Below the pieces are notes generated by a model, which made no database searches, was not told the origin of the DNA, and saw only the letters and a list, made by a program, of their open reading frames with translations. A program made the translations under genes and the position numbers. This document shows positions 1 to 9,886 of a DNA stretch of 64,000 bases, piece by piece. This DNA comes from Sanghuangporus weigelae (lineage: Eukaryota > Basidiomycota > Agaricomycetes > Hymenochaetales > Hymenochaetaceae), in the NCBI GenBank assembly GCA_033182465.1, contig CP137325.1:372001-436000 (forward strand), written 5' to 3'. How positions within the stretch are numbered: the first letter of the stretch is position 1; each line of letters opens with the position of its first letter.

Positions 1-779
1 GATTCGTCAGAACTCTGTTCCTGTTGGGCTCTCTCTCTTGGTAGAAAGTATTCCCAGCGTTGTGCTGCCTGAGCTACTTCTCGAATTCGTTGAGCGTGTT
101 CGAGTATGTTCCTTGAGGTAGTTTCGGTTGTCTGTACCGATATGAGTATAGCTGCGTAGGTGCGTTGACTCGACTCGATTGTTTGTCCTAGTTGGAGTAG
201 GGCTTCTCGCAGGTTATGGATGTCTTGAACAATCCTTGGTTGATCTAGAGCTGTCCTGTTAAGCTCTCCGACTCTCGTCTCGATCGTCTGTAGTTGTTGT
301 TCCTGAGCAGTAATCCTGTTTCGGATAGCGTTGAGCTCTCGGTCAAGTACTCCGTTTCCGTCTATGACCCGTTGATTGAGTGCTCCTGCTGCTCGATCCA
401 ATTCCAGAGTATATCTCTCTAGAGCTGCTACCTGTGCTCCAATTCTTCGAGTAGTTGTTTCGAGTGCTTCGAATCGATCTCCTACTGCTGTCGCGTATGC
501 TCCGGTTGGTAGACTGTTTGACTGCCCCGTGTTTGCAGTTCGTTCTTCCAGTCTTTCAACCCTTTCTTGTAGCCTTCTGATCACTGGTGGATACAATATG
601 CTGTGGTTCGTTGTCGCGTATAGTATGTCGTGATCGCTTTCCAGACTACGTAGCCTGTTGGTGATATGTTGAACTCGTTCGTCGAGGGATCTAGGTGTGA
701 ACCTCGTTTGATTATCGTTCGCCCGTTCGTTCGTTCGATGACCGTTACTTCTGTTGTTGGCGTTTCCTGATCGGTTCAT
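1..779 (-). CDS. Pre-gag coiled-coil ORF of element A (partial)
   Basis: This is the N-terminal part of the 344-residue ORF described in A2 at 20125-21159, cut by the window edge. It is a Q/R/E-rich protein with long predicted coiled-coil stretches. An ATGA overlap joins it to the preceding 113-codon open frame (776-1117). Its function is unknown. Confidence 0.6.
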   Translation of the reverse strand, partial: MNRSGNANNRSNGHRTNERANDNQTRFTPRSLDERVQHITNRLRSLESDHDILYATTNHSILYPPVIRRLQERVERLEERTANTGQSNSLPTGAYATAVGDRFEALETTTRRIGAQVAALERYTLELDRAAGALNQRVIDGNGVLDRELNAIRNRITAQEQQLQTIETRVGELNRTALDQPRIVQDIHNLREALLQLGQTIESSQRTYAAILISVQTTETTSRNILEHAQRIREVAQAAQRWEYFLPRERAQQEQSSDE

Positions 780-1178
780 GAACTTCGTTTCTCGCCTGAT
801 GCTTCAGGGTTATTGTTCCTTGGTGCTGTTAACCAAGTAGTTCCTTTCTCGTCGAATGTAGCAATAGTGGAAGGGACTGCTGCTACTTTCGTGGTTGTTG
901 TTTGCGTGCTCCCAACTGCAGGGCTACCAGATGCCTTTGCTATTAGGTACACTTCGTCGTTGTAGGGGTTATGATAGTAGATATGTGATTTAAGTGAATC
1001 GGGTTTGTCGTTCTCCAGGATGTGCACTTGTCCTGAGGATTCGATATGGGTACTAGTCTCGAAACTAGTGACGTCGATAGGGACTTGAGGTCGACGGTCC
1101 TCGCCTCGATAAAACACTAGCCAAGAACCTTGCCCGTGAGAGGTGGTGATAAAACTAGCGAGTGATCTTTCGATCCAA

Positions 1179-2690
1179 TGTTAGGGAGTAGGCCCGGGGT
1201 TACACCGGTTTGATCCTTTTGCCTAAGCAGCGGTGTGTTGTGCAGAGGTGATCTTATCTACCCACGTCTGGCTGTACCACGCGGTCCCTTACTAGCCTTC
1301 CTAGTCGCGGTCCGAGTTATGGATGCTTTCAGATACGAGGTAATAGTAAAGCAGATTGGGATTTCCAAGAGGCGTGATAGTACAAAGCACACAGTAATAG
1401 CTCGCTGTAGGGCAAGCTTTACACCAGTGTGTTAAGAGGATCGAAAGATGGGGAAATGAGGGCCTAATCCTACAACTATTTATGCTCCCAGATATTCCAT
1501 TTTCCGTCCTATTTCTTACTCATCCTGTCTCCACTTTACTCCACTTTCCTCCACCATTACATCTGTTCCTTTGTCATCCTGCTGCGCTTCGCTCCACTTT
1601 GCTCCAATCTTTGTAAGGTCGTCTCCACTATGACAGAATTCTTTGGAGTTGCTGACTGAGACAATAGAGGTGGTGCTCCGATATGGAATGCTCCACTGTC
1701 AGTACTCCATAACGATGTCATTGCCGTCATTGAGTGGCATCTTTGCTCTTGGAGCGATGTAGGCTGCTCGGTATGTGATTCTTCGGAATTCATCTCGAGG
1801 TCCAGCGAGGGTAAGCATAACTCGCACGTCAGTGTTAAGATGTCGGGTCGGTGTAGAGTATGGTCCAAGGCATATCATGAACTGCATAAGCTCTGCTGGT
1901 GGGTTCTGCTGGGTTCTGGTGACTAGCCATGCTTTGCCTTCGTATCGTATATCGCGAATGTAGCACCATATCCTTCGTTGTATAAGGAGTTGTAATTGCT
2001 TGGTTTCCAGGTTCGCATCTCTCGGTAAATAAAGGTTTGCCTGTATCGTAGATGCTGGACATGGTGTGTGCAACTCCGGTCTATACCATCCAATCATTCT
2101 CCAAGTTATCGGGTTCGCAGTTCGAGGGGTCCGAGTTGTGATCGTGAGTTCCTCTCGTTTCTTGGGTACTATTGGGCTTGGTGGATTGGAATGCATTGTA
2201 TCCTGAAGGTGTCGCTCGGTTTCGATGTGACAGTCACGCGTACCAACCGTTGCCGTGCATACTAAGTAGTATACTTCATAAAGGACCATGTAAACTCGTG
2301 CACAGACTTGACAGTGCTGAAATGCCAGTGAGGTCTCCATAAACCTTATTAGCCTTTAGCCTTTTAGCGTTTAGGCTTTAGTAGTTGTGCTTCTGGACTT
2401 CTAAGAAGTTTGATCGCTTCTTTTGATCGAGGTCGCTCTGGTTGCTTGGTCGGCGGCGTTAGAGTGGTAGTCCGCGGTAATAGGCGGTCGGCGGTGTTAG
2501 CTGTTAGCGGGATTACGTATCCGCTTCGGTGCTTCTAGCGCTCGGGTGGTAACGGGTTACTGTTGCCTAGGCCGCTCGATTGCTTGGGCCTTTGATAGCT
2601 GGCTTGGTTACCGGTCGCGTTTGGAAAGCTGATCGTGTAGATCTGTTGATCGTGTCGATCCTGATGCGAGTTTTTGAGCGGATCCTTTCA
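1179..2690 (-). repeat. A1 5' LTR (1512 bp)
   Basis: The LTR runs from TGAAAG (at 2690, minus) to CTAACA (at 1179) and matches the four other A LTRs in the window by eye. It contains the 213-residue LTR ORF at 1699-2340 (minus). Confidence 0.95.
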
Positions 2691-3112
2691 GCTTCCCTTG
2701 ACACTAACCGTTCCGTGAAGTTCTTCATGAGCCATTCCGCAAGTACCCAGCTTCGTTGGTAGGCCAAGTAACAATTGGCGCACACCAAGCTCTCATGTAC
2801 AAATCTTCTAGTTGCACCACGCCGATAATGTCTTCGTTGCAGGAGTTCCGTATACCTTGCGACATTCCTTTCTTCCATCGCCGCCAGACTGCGTTCCGGC
2901 GGTGGAGTATGTCCAATGTGCATATTAGTTAGTCCTAATTGCAACTCATTAGAGTCCTCCGTGTCTTCTCCAGACGATCCGTGGTTTGCTACTCTTGAGT
3001 CGCCACCACTGTTCTGCCTTAGTAGCCTTTCGAAATAGTCTTGATTTGGCATCGCAACTCGGTGTGTAAAATCTAGCCCACGCCGCATTAGATAACCACA
3101 ATTTTCGTAACA
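2691..3112 (-). repeat. Element B2 5' LTR, first 422 bp (detached piece)
   Basis: This is the start of a family B LTR in minus orientation (TGTTACGAAA at 3112 reading left), cut at GAAGC by element A1. Its variants (MRRGLD..., ...SNELQ... in the LTR ORF) match the B2 3' LTR at 53040-54578 and not the B1 LTR (MRRGLS..., ...SNDLQ...). The flank GAATA at 3113-3117 is the reverse complement of TATTC, which follows the B2 3' LTR at 54579. So this is the missing start of B2, now 27 kb away and inverted. Confidence 0.9.
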
Positions 3113-3468
3113 GAATATGCTTTCAGTAAATTAATGCAAGCCAAACAAGCAAAAAATGTGACAGATGCACAAACCATTTATTTTACATAATGTGATCGAC
3201 GTTGTTATTGCCAAGTTGGCAAATTAGCCAATATTAGGCGTTTTGTAATGTCACACGGTGTTCAAAGGAGCCGTATTACGTGACAGTCACCTATAATTTT
3301 CTATTGGCCATATTAATTTTTCCTGTCTATGTTATGACCGGGAAAAAAATTAGCAGGTGTATCTCATGGTAGACAATTGGAGTATGCACTCAGTTTTGAG
3401 AAAATTGCTGCATGGTGGGCTACAAAAGTGGATCTGTAATAGGTGTTCAAAGGACCGGTTAATGACTG
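3113..3468 (-). mobile_element. Mariner-type MITE, fragment cut by element B2
   Basis: Read on the minus strand, this starts CAGTCATTAACCGGTCC (at 3468), is flanked by TA (3469-3470), and resembles the complete MITE at 12829-13504 over several blocks (the terminal repeat, a CTCCTTTGAACACC block, and a CATCTGTCACA...GCATTAATTT block). It ends at the TATTC target duplication of B2, so B2 inserted into it. I could not recognise its other half beyond 54583. Confidence 0.7.
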
Positions 3469-3526
3469 TAGTTTTGAGGTTCCTTCTGAAGCATCGGTTT
3501 AGCATAGATAAGAAGGAAATACTCGA

Positions 3527-3531
3527 AAAAG
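3527..3531 (-). terminator. Pol III T-run after tRNA-Thr
   Basis: Five T residues on the minus strand, about 20 nt beyond the tRNA 3' end, fit a simple RNA polymerase III stop. Confidence 0.5.
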
Positions 3532-3549
3532 TGAACTAAACAATCTTAT

Positions 3550-3638
3550 TTCCCACTAGCCGACTTGAACGACTGACCTCATCATACCATCTACGTTGTT
3601 AGTACTAGTGATGCGCTCTACCACTGAGCTAAGTGGGA
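3550..3638 (-). tRNA. tRNA-Thr(AGT) with a 17-nt intron
   Basis: The minus strand folds into a full cloverleaf. The acceptor stem is TCCCACT/AGTGGGA with discriminator A. The D arm is GCTC-AGTGGTA-GAGC, the anticodon stem CATCA/TGATG, the variable loop AGGTC, and the T arm AGTCG-TTCAAGT-CGGCT. The anticodon loop reads C-T-AGT-A, followed by a 17-nt insert (3586-3602) and the closing A. That is the canonical place, one base 3' of the anticodon. Anticodon AGT (3604-3606) reads threonine ACU/ACC codons after A34 modification. The intron would need the tRNA splicing endonuclease. Confidence 0.88.
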
Positions 3639-3949
3639 AACGTAAAATGCGATATCACTTATTTAATGCAAAGCTGATTTCCAGGATTAGAGATCGTACG
3701 GTACGTACAGGAATGTACAAAGTAATTTCTTTCTATTCAATCCTAAACAATCCGAACTTGACGTGAAATAGCCCACCAAGAATAACAAAGCTCAGCACCA
3801 GAAAAACAGACAAGGCCTAATACATACAGTCAAAGCAACGACATAACATGCGAAGCAAGAGAAAAAAGCATAAAAGCAGAAATAAGGCGATACAAATACA
3901 AATAGGAATAACGGAACAATGTCATTGCATAAGAACGTTTGCCTCTTCT
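3639..3949. other. Intergenic, no gene seen
   Basis: A-rich spacer between tRNA-Thr and the end of the 3950-4771 gene. It probably holds that gene's 3' UTR. I see no further feature. Confidence 0.5.
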
Positions 3950-4771
3950 TTAAGGCGGTCGATTATACCATGGTCTATCAGAGGGAGGCCGGGAAGCGGT
4001 CGACCCGAGTTGAATTATACTGCAACGACGACGCCTCTGAACTCCAGCTCCTTGATCATGAACTATAGGAATATTCGACGGATGAAGTTGCGTAGACGAC
4101 GAAATACCTGCAAGTCCATTATACGCTGCGTACGCGGGAGTAGGTTGTGCGGGACGCGCCTGTGAATTTCGGTCTCTCGGTGCCATTCCATGTTCCTGAA
4201 GCTGTAGGTGGACACCGGAGCTCGTGTTCAATACTGGCATATCATGCATTGCTTGAGCACCCACGGTACGCGCGTTTATGTCCCTGCTATTATGTTCTCT
4301 TTCACATCTGTGATATCTATCCTCGTGGGCCCACATTCTATGACTGCAGTAGGGACAACGAACTCTGTACCAGGAATGAGGAATGGTCCGTTCTGTCTGT
4401 GGTGGTGTATACCGAAAAGGAATTTGAGAAGTTGCCCCAGGAGGCTGAACCAAACTGTGGCGGCCTTCAAAACTATCCCATGGTGAAATGCCAAAGAAGC
4501 CTTCTGAAGAATTGTGCCGCGATATTGGTGTTGGCGAACGTTCTTCGACGTTGTCTCTTGTTTGCTCGTTGTCCGTCAAACTATCAAAGTCATCCAACTC
4601 CCGAGTTGAGTGCGGGATTGGAACGGGCTGTGAGCGCGGAAAAGGAAGTTGCGCTTGCGCATCACTCTGATAAGAGTTATGATGTGAGTTGTTATTTTCG
4701 TCGTTATACGGACTAGCAGACGAAGTCGGAGGCTGTCGTGCAAATCGATTGATTCGATTTGAAGGGTTCAT
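3950..4771 (-). CDS. Hypothetical protein with a Cys-His cluster (273 aa)
   Basis: This is an intron-free frame starting at ATG 4771 (MNPSNRINRF). The in-frame GTG two codons upstream is less likely as a start. The protein is rich in S, P, N, Q and R, which suggests disorder. A compact central cluster CPYCSHRMWAHEDRYHRCEREH (C-x2-C...H...H-x-C...H) at about residues 138-160 looks like a zinc-binding finger. The tail is basic (RRRRC). There is no signal peptide or membrane segment. I do not recognise the family; a nuclear role is possible but is only inference. The frame is long for chance in this composition, which supports a real gene. Confidence 0.55.
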   Translation of the reverse strand: MNPSNRINRFARQPPTSSASPYNDENNNSHHNSYQSDAQAQLPFPRSQPVPIPHSTRELDDFDSLTDNEQTRDNVEERSPTPISRHNSSEGFFGISPWDSFEGRHSLVQPPGATSQIPFRYTPPQTERTIPHSWYRVRCPYCSHRMWAHEDRYHRCEREHNSRDINARTVGAQAMHDMPVLNTSSGVHLQLQEHGMAPRDRNSQARPAQPTPAYAAYNGLAGISSSTQLHPSNIPIVHDQGAGVQRRRRCSIIQLGSTASRPPSDRPWYNRPP

Positions 4772-5708
4772 GGTCACTGCAATGAAACACAGTGACTTTG
4801 TCTGAAGTCAAAGGGAGAAGACAAAATGAAGGGACAAAGAGAAGAGTAGAAGGCGCTAATAAGGGACGGAAACTCGACCTTGTTTTATAGAAAATTCGAA
4901 ACAAGGTCGTGATAAACTAAAGAGAGCCGAAGAAAAGACTCATCTATTCGTGGCATGAGGCTCTGGAGGCCACAGGCGGAATTCAGTTCGTAGAGGCCGA
5001 AAGCTCCATGGATAGGGGATTTGTGCCGACAAGAATGCAGTGAATACCGTAATCCCGAGGGAACTTTTACAAGGAGGCCACGGAATGAACGGCACATACA
5101 GTAGGTGTACACTGCTACAGTATGGGCGCCGCCCCTGGAGTTTCTAAGCACTCCGTCCTCTAGTCTCCTTTATGTACTGCTGCATCGCAGTAAGATATAT
5201 AAGGCAGTCGGTATCAAAGTTGGGAATCGGCGAAGTCGAAAGTCGATGATGAATCATCTGCCGACCTCCGCACGTTCTCACGAACGACGAAGTCAGGTAT
5301 CAAAAGCTGTGTTGTACTAGTAGAGTTCTTGATGACGTTCCGGAGAATAAAGGCTGAAATAGATGAAGACTGACTAGTACTCCTGAGCGATTCGTGAGCA
5401 TGCCGAATCAAGAAACATGAAAAACTAGGGACTCACGCCCGGGCCGAAATAGACCAGCCAGCTATTACGTCTGGAATTAAGTACAATTATCTTTGAGTTA
5501 AGGTATACACAATTACAGCTAAATATTCAAAACCTAAAAGAATAGAGAACCACCGAGGCTCATATACGTATCATAAATAGAAGGTTTGTGCAGGACGGGA
5601 AAGAGGCAATGGAGGATTGGTATCGTTCGCAAAATGCACAGAAAGAGAAAGCAGCAGATGTCGATCAATGGATACATCATAACAACGCCTTCAGCAAAAA
5701 ATCATTAA
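4772..5708. other. Intergenic, no gene seen
   Basis: Spacer between two minus-strand genes. It contains only short overlapping frames with no family signature. It presumably holds the 5' region of the 3950-4771 gene and the 3' region of the broken gene beyond. Confidence 0.45.
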
Positions 5709-7029
5709 TCATAATAACCGTAGTCCACTAGCACCGTGAGTACCAAGTCGAGCGGAAGCGCTCGACGTTTCGTCGTCAATCAATGGTGCTGTAGCACCGA
5801 TAGTCTGGTTGACACAGCCGAGCATCTGTGAGTTTACCCAGCTTGGAAGAGGAGTATCTGTATCATTCAGAGCCGCGGCTGATTCAGTGCGACAGTGTTA
5901 TTGTATTCGTCAAGCATCAGAACAATACTGCTCGCTCGATAATATTGAATTGCCTGTACTGGTTTCGGCATCGAGCTGTTTGTGGGGTCGAACGAGAGAA
6001 TGGCACTATTGCTGGTATTTGAAGCGAGGAATGAAGAGCAGTTGGTCGCAACCGATGATAGGAGAGACGTGGTGGTTGCATTGTCCGCGATGATATGTAG
6101 AGTCGTGTTCCCTGAAGAGGGAAGCAAGGAGACAGTTGTAAGGGAACCGCCAGGACGTAAGCTGTTATTTGGCATTCCATAATAAGAATGCACGCCAATT
6201 GATTGTTAGTTCGCTTTTAGAGCTAAATTTTGGCTCACCTCAGAACCATGCAAATATGCAGCTCCTCCTCCAGCCGTTGATCCCCAGACAACGGGACAAA
6301 AGTAAAACGGAAAGTTAAGGCCTGAGACTCCTCGGGATTGAACACCTGGATATCCACTCCCATATGTTCTGGTAAAATAGGCCATAAGCTCACCAATATG
6401 TGCAAAAGTACCGAAGCTAACCTGAACCCATAAATGTCGTTTCTCGTAGTACCACCTTGGGTTCTCCCCGTGAATGGCTGACCAGACGGAATCGTCTTTA
6501 CAGTTCCTCCGCCATTTCCGTAGGGTCTTGCGGAAGTCCGGCCACCGGTGCTTGCTCCAGACCCGATAGGAACAGGAGGTCGCGATGAACTACCGGTCGG
6601 CACTCCCCTGCTTCCACTAGAAATGCTTCCACCTCTGCTGCTGCTATTTCCGCCTCGTCCTCCACCACCTCCGCCGCCCCTTCCGCCTCGTCCTCCGCCA
6701 CCTCCGCCGCCTCTTCAGCCTCCAGCCCCACCTCTTCCATCGCCGCTGCCACCACCACCGCCCTTTCTCTTGTATCGAATTCTCTTGGTAGAAACGTTGA
6801 TACGAACGGGACGAACGTCGTCGATCTCTGGCGAAGTGGAACGATAGTCACAATTAGAGCTATTGAAGTACGGGAGATACGCCTTGAGGCGGCCACTCCG
6901 CATACTTGCTTTATAGGCTTGTAAAGATCCTGTCCCGATATGCGGTGCCCACGATGATGACGAAGCGCAACATCGAGGTACAGGGTGCAGGCACCACAGG
7001 CCGACGCAAACCGATGCGCAAGTACACAT
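5709..7029 (-). pseudogene. Broken glycine-rich basidiomycete protein gene
   Basis: Read on the minus strand, a Gly/Arg-rich stretch leads into GTVKTIPSGQPFTGRTQGGTTRNDIYG. A clean 53 bp intron (6369-6421) follows, then an exon with TYGSGYP...FPFYFCPVVWGS...YLHGSE. Next come LRPGGSLTTVSL...NTTLHIIADNATTTSLL, QAIQYYRASSIVLMLDEYNNT and DTPLPSWVNSQMLGCVNQTIGA. I recall this order from a lineage-typical basidiomycete protein of unknown function. Three defects show: an in-frame TGA in the Gly tract (6715-6717); no AG acceptor where the second intron (donor at 6238) should join YGMPNN; and a frame change near 5870 between the YNNT block and TPLPSWV. The true start is uncertain. Splicing could explain one defect but hardly all three. 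Confidence 0.6.
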
Positions 7030-8290
7030 GCCAAGGGACCTTAAGTTCTACAGTTATTCGATGACAAGAGCACCCGAAAGCCTTAAGAGCGCAAGCTGCT
7101 CCCGGGACCCTTCCCTGCTTCACAATTTCTGCATTGCTTTCTTGACATAATTAACCGTGCCCATAACATGGGTGCCAGTTGGTATAGTCAAGGAATGTAT
7201 ACGAGACCGTCTAAACGACGAAGAAAATCGATGAGAATCGACCGAGCGACTTTTCACGGATGACCGAGGAAGATTCCAATTCGCCCGACGAACGAGCTGT
7301 GCAATAAAACGTATCACGTGCACGCGTAAGCATGAAGTTCTAGCTAGTAGTGTCACTTGCTGTTACAGGCAGCGGTGCATCTTTACTGGACTGTCGCGAT
7401 GATGGTTCTTTCTGTAACTGGGCGCCGTCAGAAACACTTCCGCTGACTATGCGTTAGCCAAGTCTCCGGACTGTCTGTCCCGACCACGCCTTTCTATGCT
7501 AATGCAGATATACGGTGCGAGATCTGGGCGTTTCATGTATCTCTTTTCTTTTCAAAAAAATGTATAAAACGATCGTTCTGGTAAGAGTCTTTTTAATCAT
7601 CTGCAAATTACAGTCGTATGTCGAACCTGTTGATTATATCCAGTAGAGGTCATATTTGAGTCTTCTTTAAACACAGATTCGACCGCGCTGCCTCGACTGT
7701 GCGGGATGAGCTTGGGCACTCGGAGTACATTCCAGCCAGTACACCACGCTTCGCTTGTCAAGTATGGTCCGATACTGCAAAAGAGCTTATGAATATACTA
7801 AGCGAATAAATGGTTTACCGTCCAGTAATCGAATGTATGTCACTTTCCCGTGCTGAGCATGCGAGACTTGTTGACTATTTTATTTTATCTGCTTCCAGTC
7901 TGCATCATTTTGAAGCAAGAGTTCGTCGCGTCGAAATCATCAAAGTTAATCACGATTTCGGGCTGTCAAGTGTAACAAGATTGCATCAGCACAGATCTAG
8001 AAGGCTTCGTTAATAATGGAACAGTAATTATCGATGCAATACAATGTAGCTGGAAGCGAGAGATGCATATGCTCCTGAGCAGCGTTCTGAACAATCCACT
8101 TATATTATTTTCAGCTCCTGGCCAGTTATGACTCGCCCTCGCCATTTAGACCGTTGGTAACTTGGTTGATACGCATCATAAAGCAATTTGAGAGAAGTTC
8201 GATTTATATTTAGGCCCATTAGTGCGCAAGTCCGACAGAAATTTGGTGTGATGTGGCTGTGTAAAGTTTTATCAGATACCGTACCTCGTT
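7030..8290. other. Intergenic, no gene seen
   Basis: About 1.26 kb with only short frames. It probably holds the 5' region of the broken glycine-rich gene on the left and the distal promoter of the first GNAT gene on the right. I see no repeat or RNA gene. Confidence 0.45.
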
Positions 8291-8345
8291 CATCAGTCGA
8301 GTCATTTTTAGTCCCGGTTGTTCAAATAACTGGGGATCACTTCAG
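8291..8345 (+). promoter_or_regulatory. Upstream block of GNAT copy 1
   Basis: CATCAGTCGAGTC followed by a TTCAAATAACT-like stretch lies about 200 bp before the ATG. Related blocks lie before copies 2 and 3 and at 12692, so it was duplicated with the genes. A regulatory role is inference. Confidence 0.4.
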
Positions 8346-8493
8346 ATTTCAGTTTTGTGTCTTAAGAATTTTTAACTGCTAGATACAGCCGACTTGGAGT
8401 CAATTCCTTCCAGCAACAAGTCCAGCGCAAGACGAAGCCATTACATTTCAGTTTACCCACCCACAGCTCATACAGCATTTCAAGAATACAAAT

Positions 8494-9388
8494 ATGTCGG
8501 AAGCAGGAGAGTCAAAGGCGAAGACCTTCGTTTTCCCTGTTCGGGATTTGGAGAGTGACAGAGTCAGGCTTACGCTGTTCGATGTACGTCGTCCATATAA
8601 TCCAGACGTCTACTTGATTCACATTGCGTTTTTTCTTTCTTCAATCAGTCTACCTTGAACACACAGAGACTCGTAGACCTGAGCAAAACTCATCCAGAGC
8701 TGTTCAAATATGTTCCTTATGGGCCATTTGAGACTCCCGGCGAGTTCAATAGTGTTTACGAGAAATGGGTCTCTTCAGAGCATAGGAACGTTCTTTTTGC
8801 GATTTTCGACAAAACAGGTGAGCATCGAGTTCTAATGATTCCAAAGATGAAGACAAATGTTTGAGCTCTGAGCTCTATTTATCTGTAGGTGGCGATGGCT
8901 CCCCGCGTTATGCAGGAGTGGTAGGCCTGCTGAACACGAGCATAATCAATCAATGCACCGAGATTGGGTTCATTACCATATTTCCCGGATTCCAGCAGAC
9001 GCACGTCACGGCAAATGCAGTCGGCCTCTTACTTCATTACTGCCTCGAGCTCCCAAGTAGCATCAATGGCAAGTACGGGCCCGGTCTCGGATTGCGCCGC
9101 GTCCAATGGCAAACACATGAAGAGAACGTGGCGTCAGTGCGAGCAGCAGAACGCGTTGGGTTCAGGCGCGAAGGACTCATTCGTTGGCAGAGAGCCTTGC
9201 TTGAGGGGAAGTACGGTGTGACGGTCCCTCCGGAGAGGGCGGCATTATATAAGAATCCTGGGAGACATTCTTGGATGTTAGCTGTATGCTGGGATGATTG
9301 GGAGCTTGGGGGTACGAGGGACTTTGTGCAGGTACAGATGGAGAGAAATAAGGAAAAGACACACAAGCTATCTTGCGATGGATTATGA
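8494..9388 (+). CDS. GNAT N-acetyltransferase, tandem copy 1 (252 aa)
   Basis: There are three exons: 8494-8583, 8649-8817 and 8889-9388, with GT-AG introns of 65 and 71 bp. The product fits the RimJ/RimL-type (Acetyltransf_3) GNAT fold, which moves the acetyl group of acetyl-CoA to an amine. The N-terminal part has FVFPVRDLESDRVRLTLFD; the core has TEIGFITIFPGFQQTHVTANAVGLLL (the acetyl-CoA binding strand/helix); and there is the typical late motif WQTHEENVASVRAAERVGFRREG (N..S...E..GF..EG). The substrate is unknown. It has no signal peptide and is probably cytosolic. Copies 2 and 3 stop at MERI/MESI, while this copy reads about 12 residues further (NKEKTHKLSCDGL) into sequence that is 3' UTR in copy 2, so its original stop has been lost. 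Confidence 0.88.
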
Positions 9389-9712
9389 CAACAGACACGT
9401 AAATACGAATTTGTCGTAGTATGGTTGAGAAGGCAGATTCGAAATCACAATTAATCCAGATCGACATGACAAGATACGGAGATTAAACATCAGTAAGCCT
9501 GAAGCGTACGAGACAGTGAAGCAGGACAACATCGAGTAGAACGGCGTGTTAGTCACATAGTGGTATCCAGTGTAATTTTATTTTTTTGTGATTAAATAAT
9601 ATATTTAGACCTGGAAACGAAGATCAAAATAAAGGATACTGCATGCAGAAATTCCTTACCGAGCTGGCGAACGACTGCGAAATGTTAAGGCTCAGGGTCG
9701 CTCCAAGGTTTC
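9389..9712. other. Spacer between GNAT copies 1 and 2
   Basis: The first part (to about 9470) resembles the 3' UTR of copy 2 (GCGATGGATTATGA, GAGAAGGCAGAT, CACAATTAATCCA). The rest is promoter-side sequence with no gene. Confidence 0.5.
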
Positions 9713-9765
9713 ATGAGTCATCAGTCGAGTCATGTTTAATTCCCTTCAAATAACGAGGTTCGTGT
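9713..9765 (+). promoter_or_regulatory. Upstream block of GNAT copy 2 with a TGAGTCA site
   Basis: ATGAGTCATCAGTCGAGTC lies 174 bp before the ATG. It contains TGAGTCA (9714-9720), the bZIP (AP-1/Gcn4-type) consensus. The block recurs at 12692. Function is inferred. Confidence 0.4.
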
Positions 9766-9886
9766 ATTTCAAGACCAACAATTAGACGAAGTCAAGTTGA
9801 TTCCCCCACCGCCCAGCGTCAAATCGAAGCGATACGGTGATAATTCAGTTTTCTCATCGATCCAGTGTAGCAGTCAAGGATACGTT

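Larger units (their letters stand above)
1..2690 (-). mobile_element. LTR retrotransposon A, copy A1 (partial; 5' part)
   Basis: This is the 5' part of a Ty3/Gypsy chromovirus in minus orientation, running off the left edge. It has a full 5' LTR (1179-2690) followed, reading leftward, by the primer-site region and the start of the pre-gag coiled-coil ORF (1-779). By eye it matches copies A2 and A3 throughout. Its upstream flank in element sense is GAAGC (GCTTC at 2691-2695), which pairs with the flank downstream of A2's 3' LTR rather than with its own far end. It is inserted in a family B LTR. The near identity of the copies makes it very young. Confidence 0.95.

Noticed and set aside
1235-1435. 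66-codon frame in the A LTR (repeated in each copy)
   Set aside because: Antisense to the LTR leader region with no ATG context or family signature; it repeats only because the LTR repeats.
6548-6847. Proline-rich 99-codon plus-strand frame
   Set aside because: It is the reverse complement of the Gly-rich tract of the minus-strand broken gene, so a shadow.
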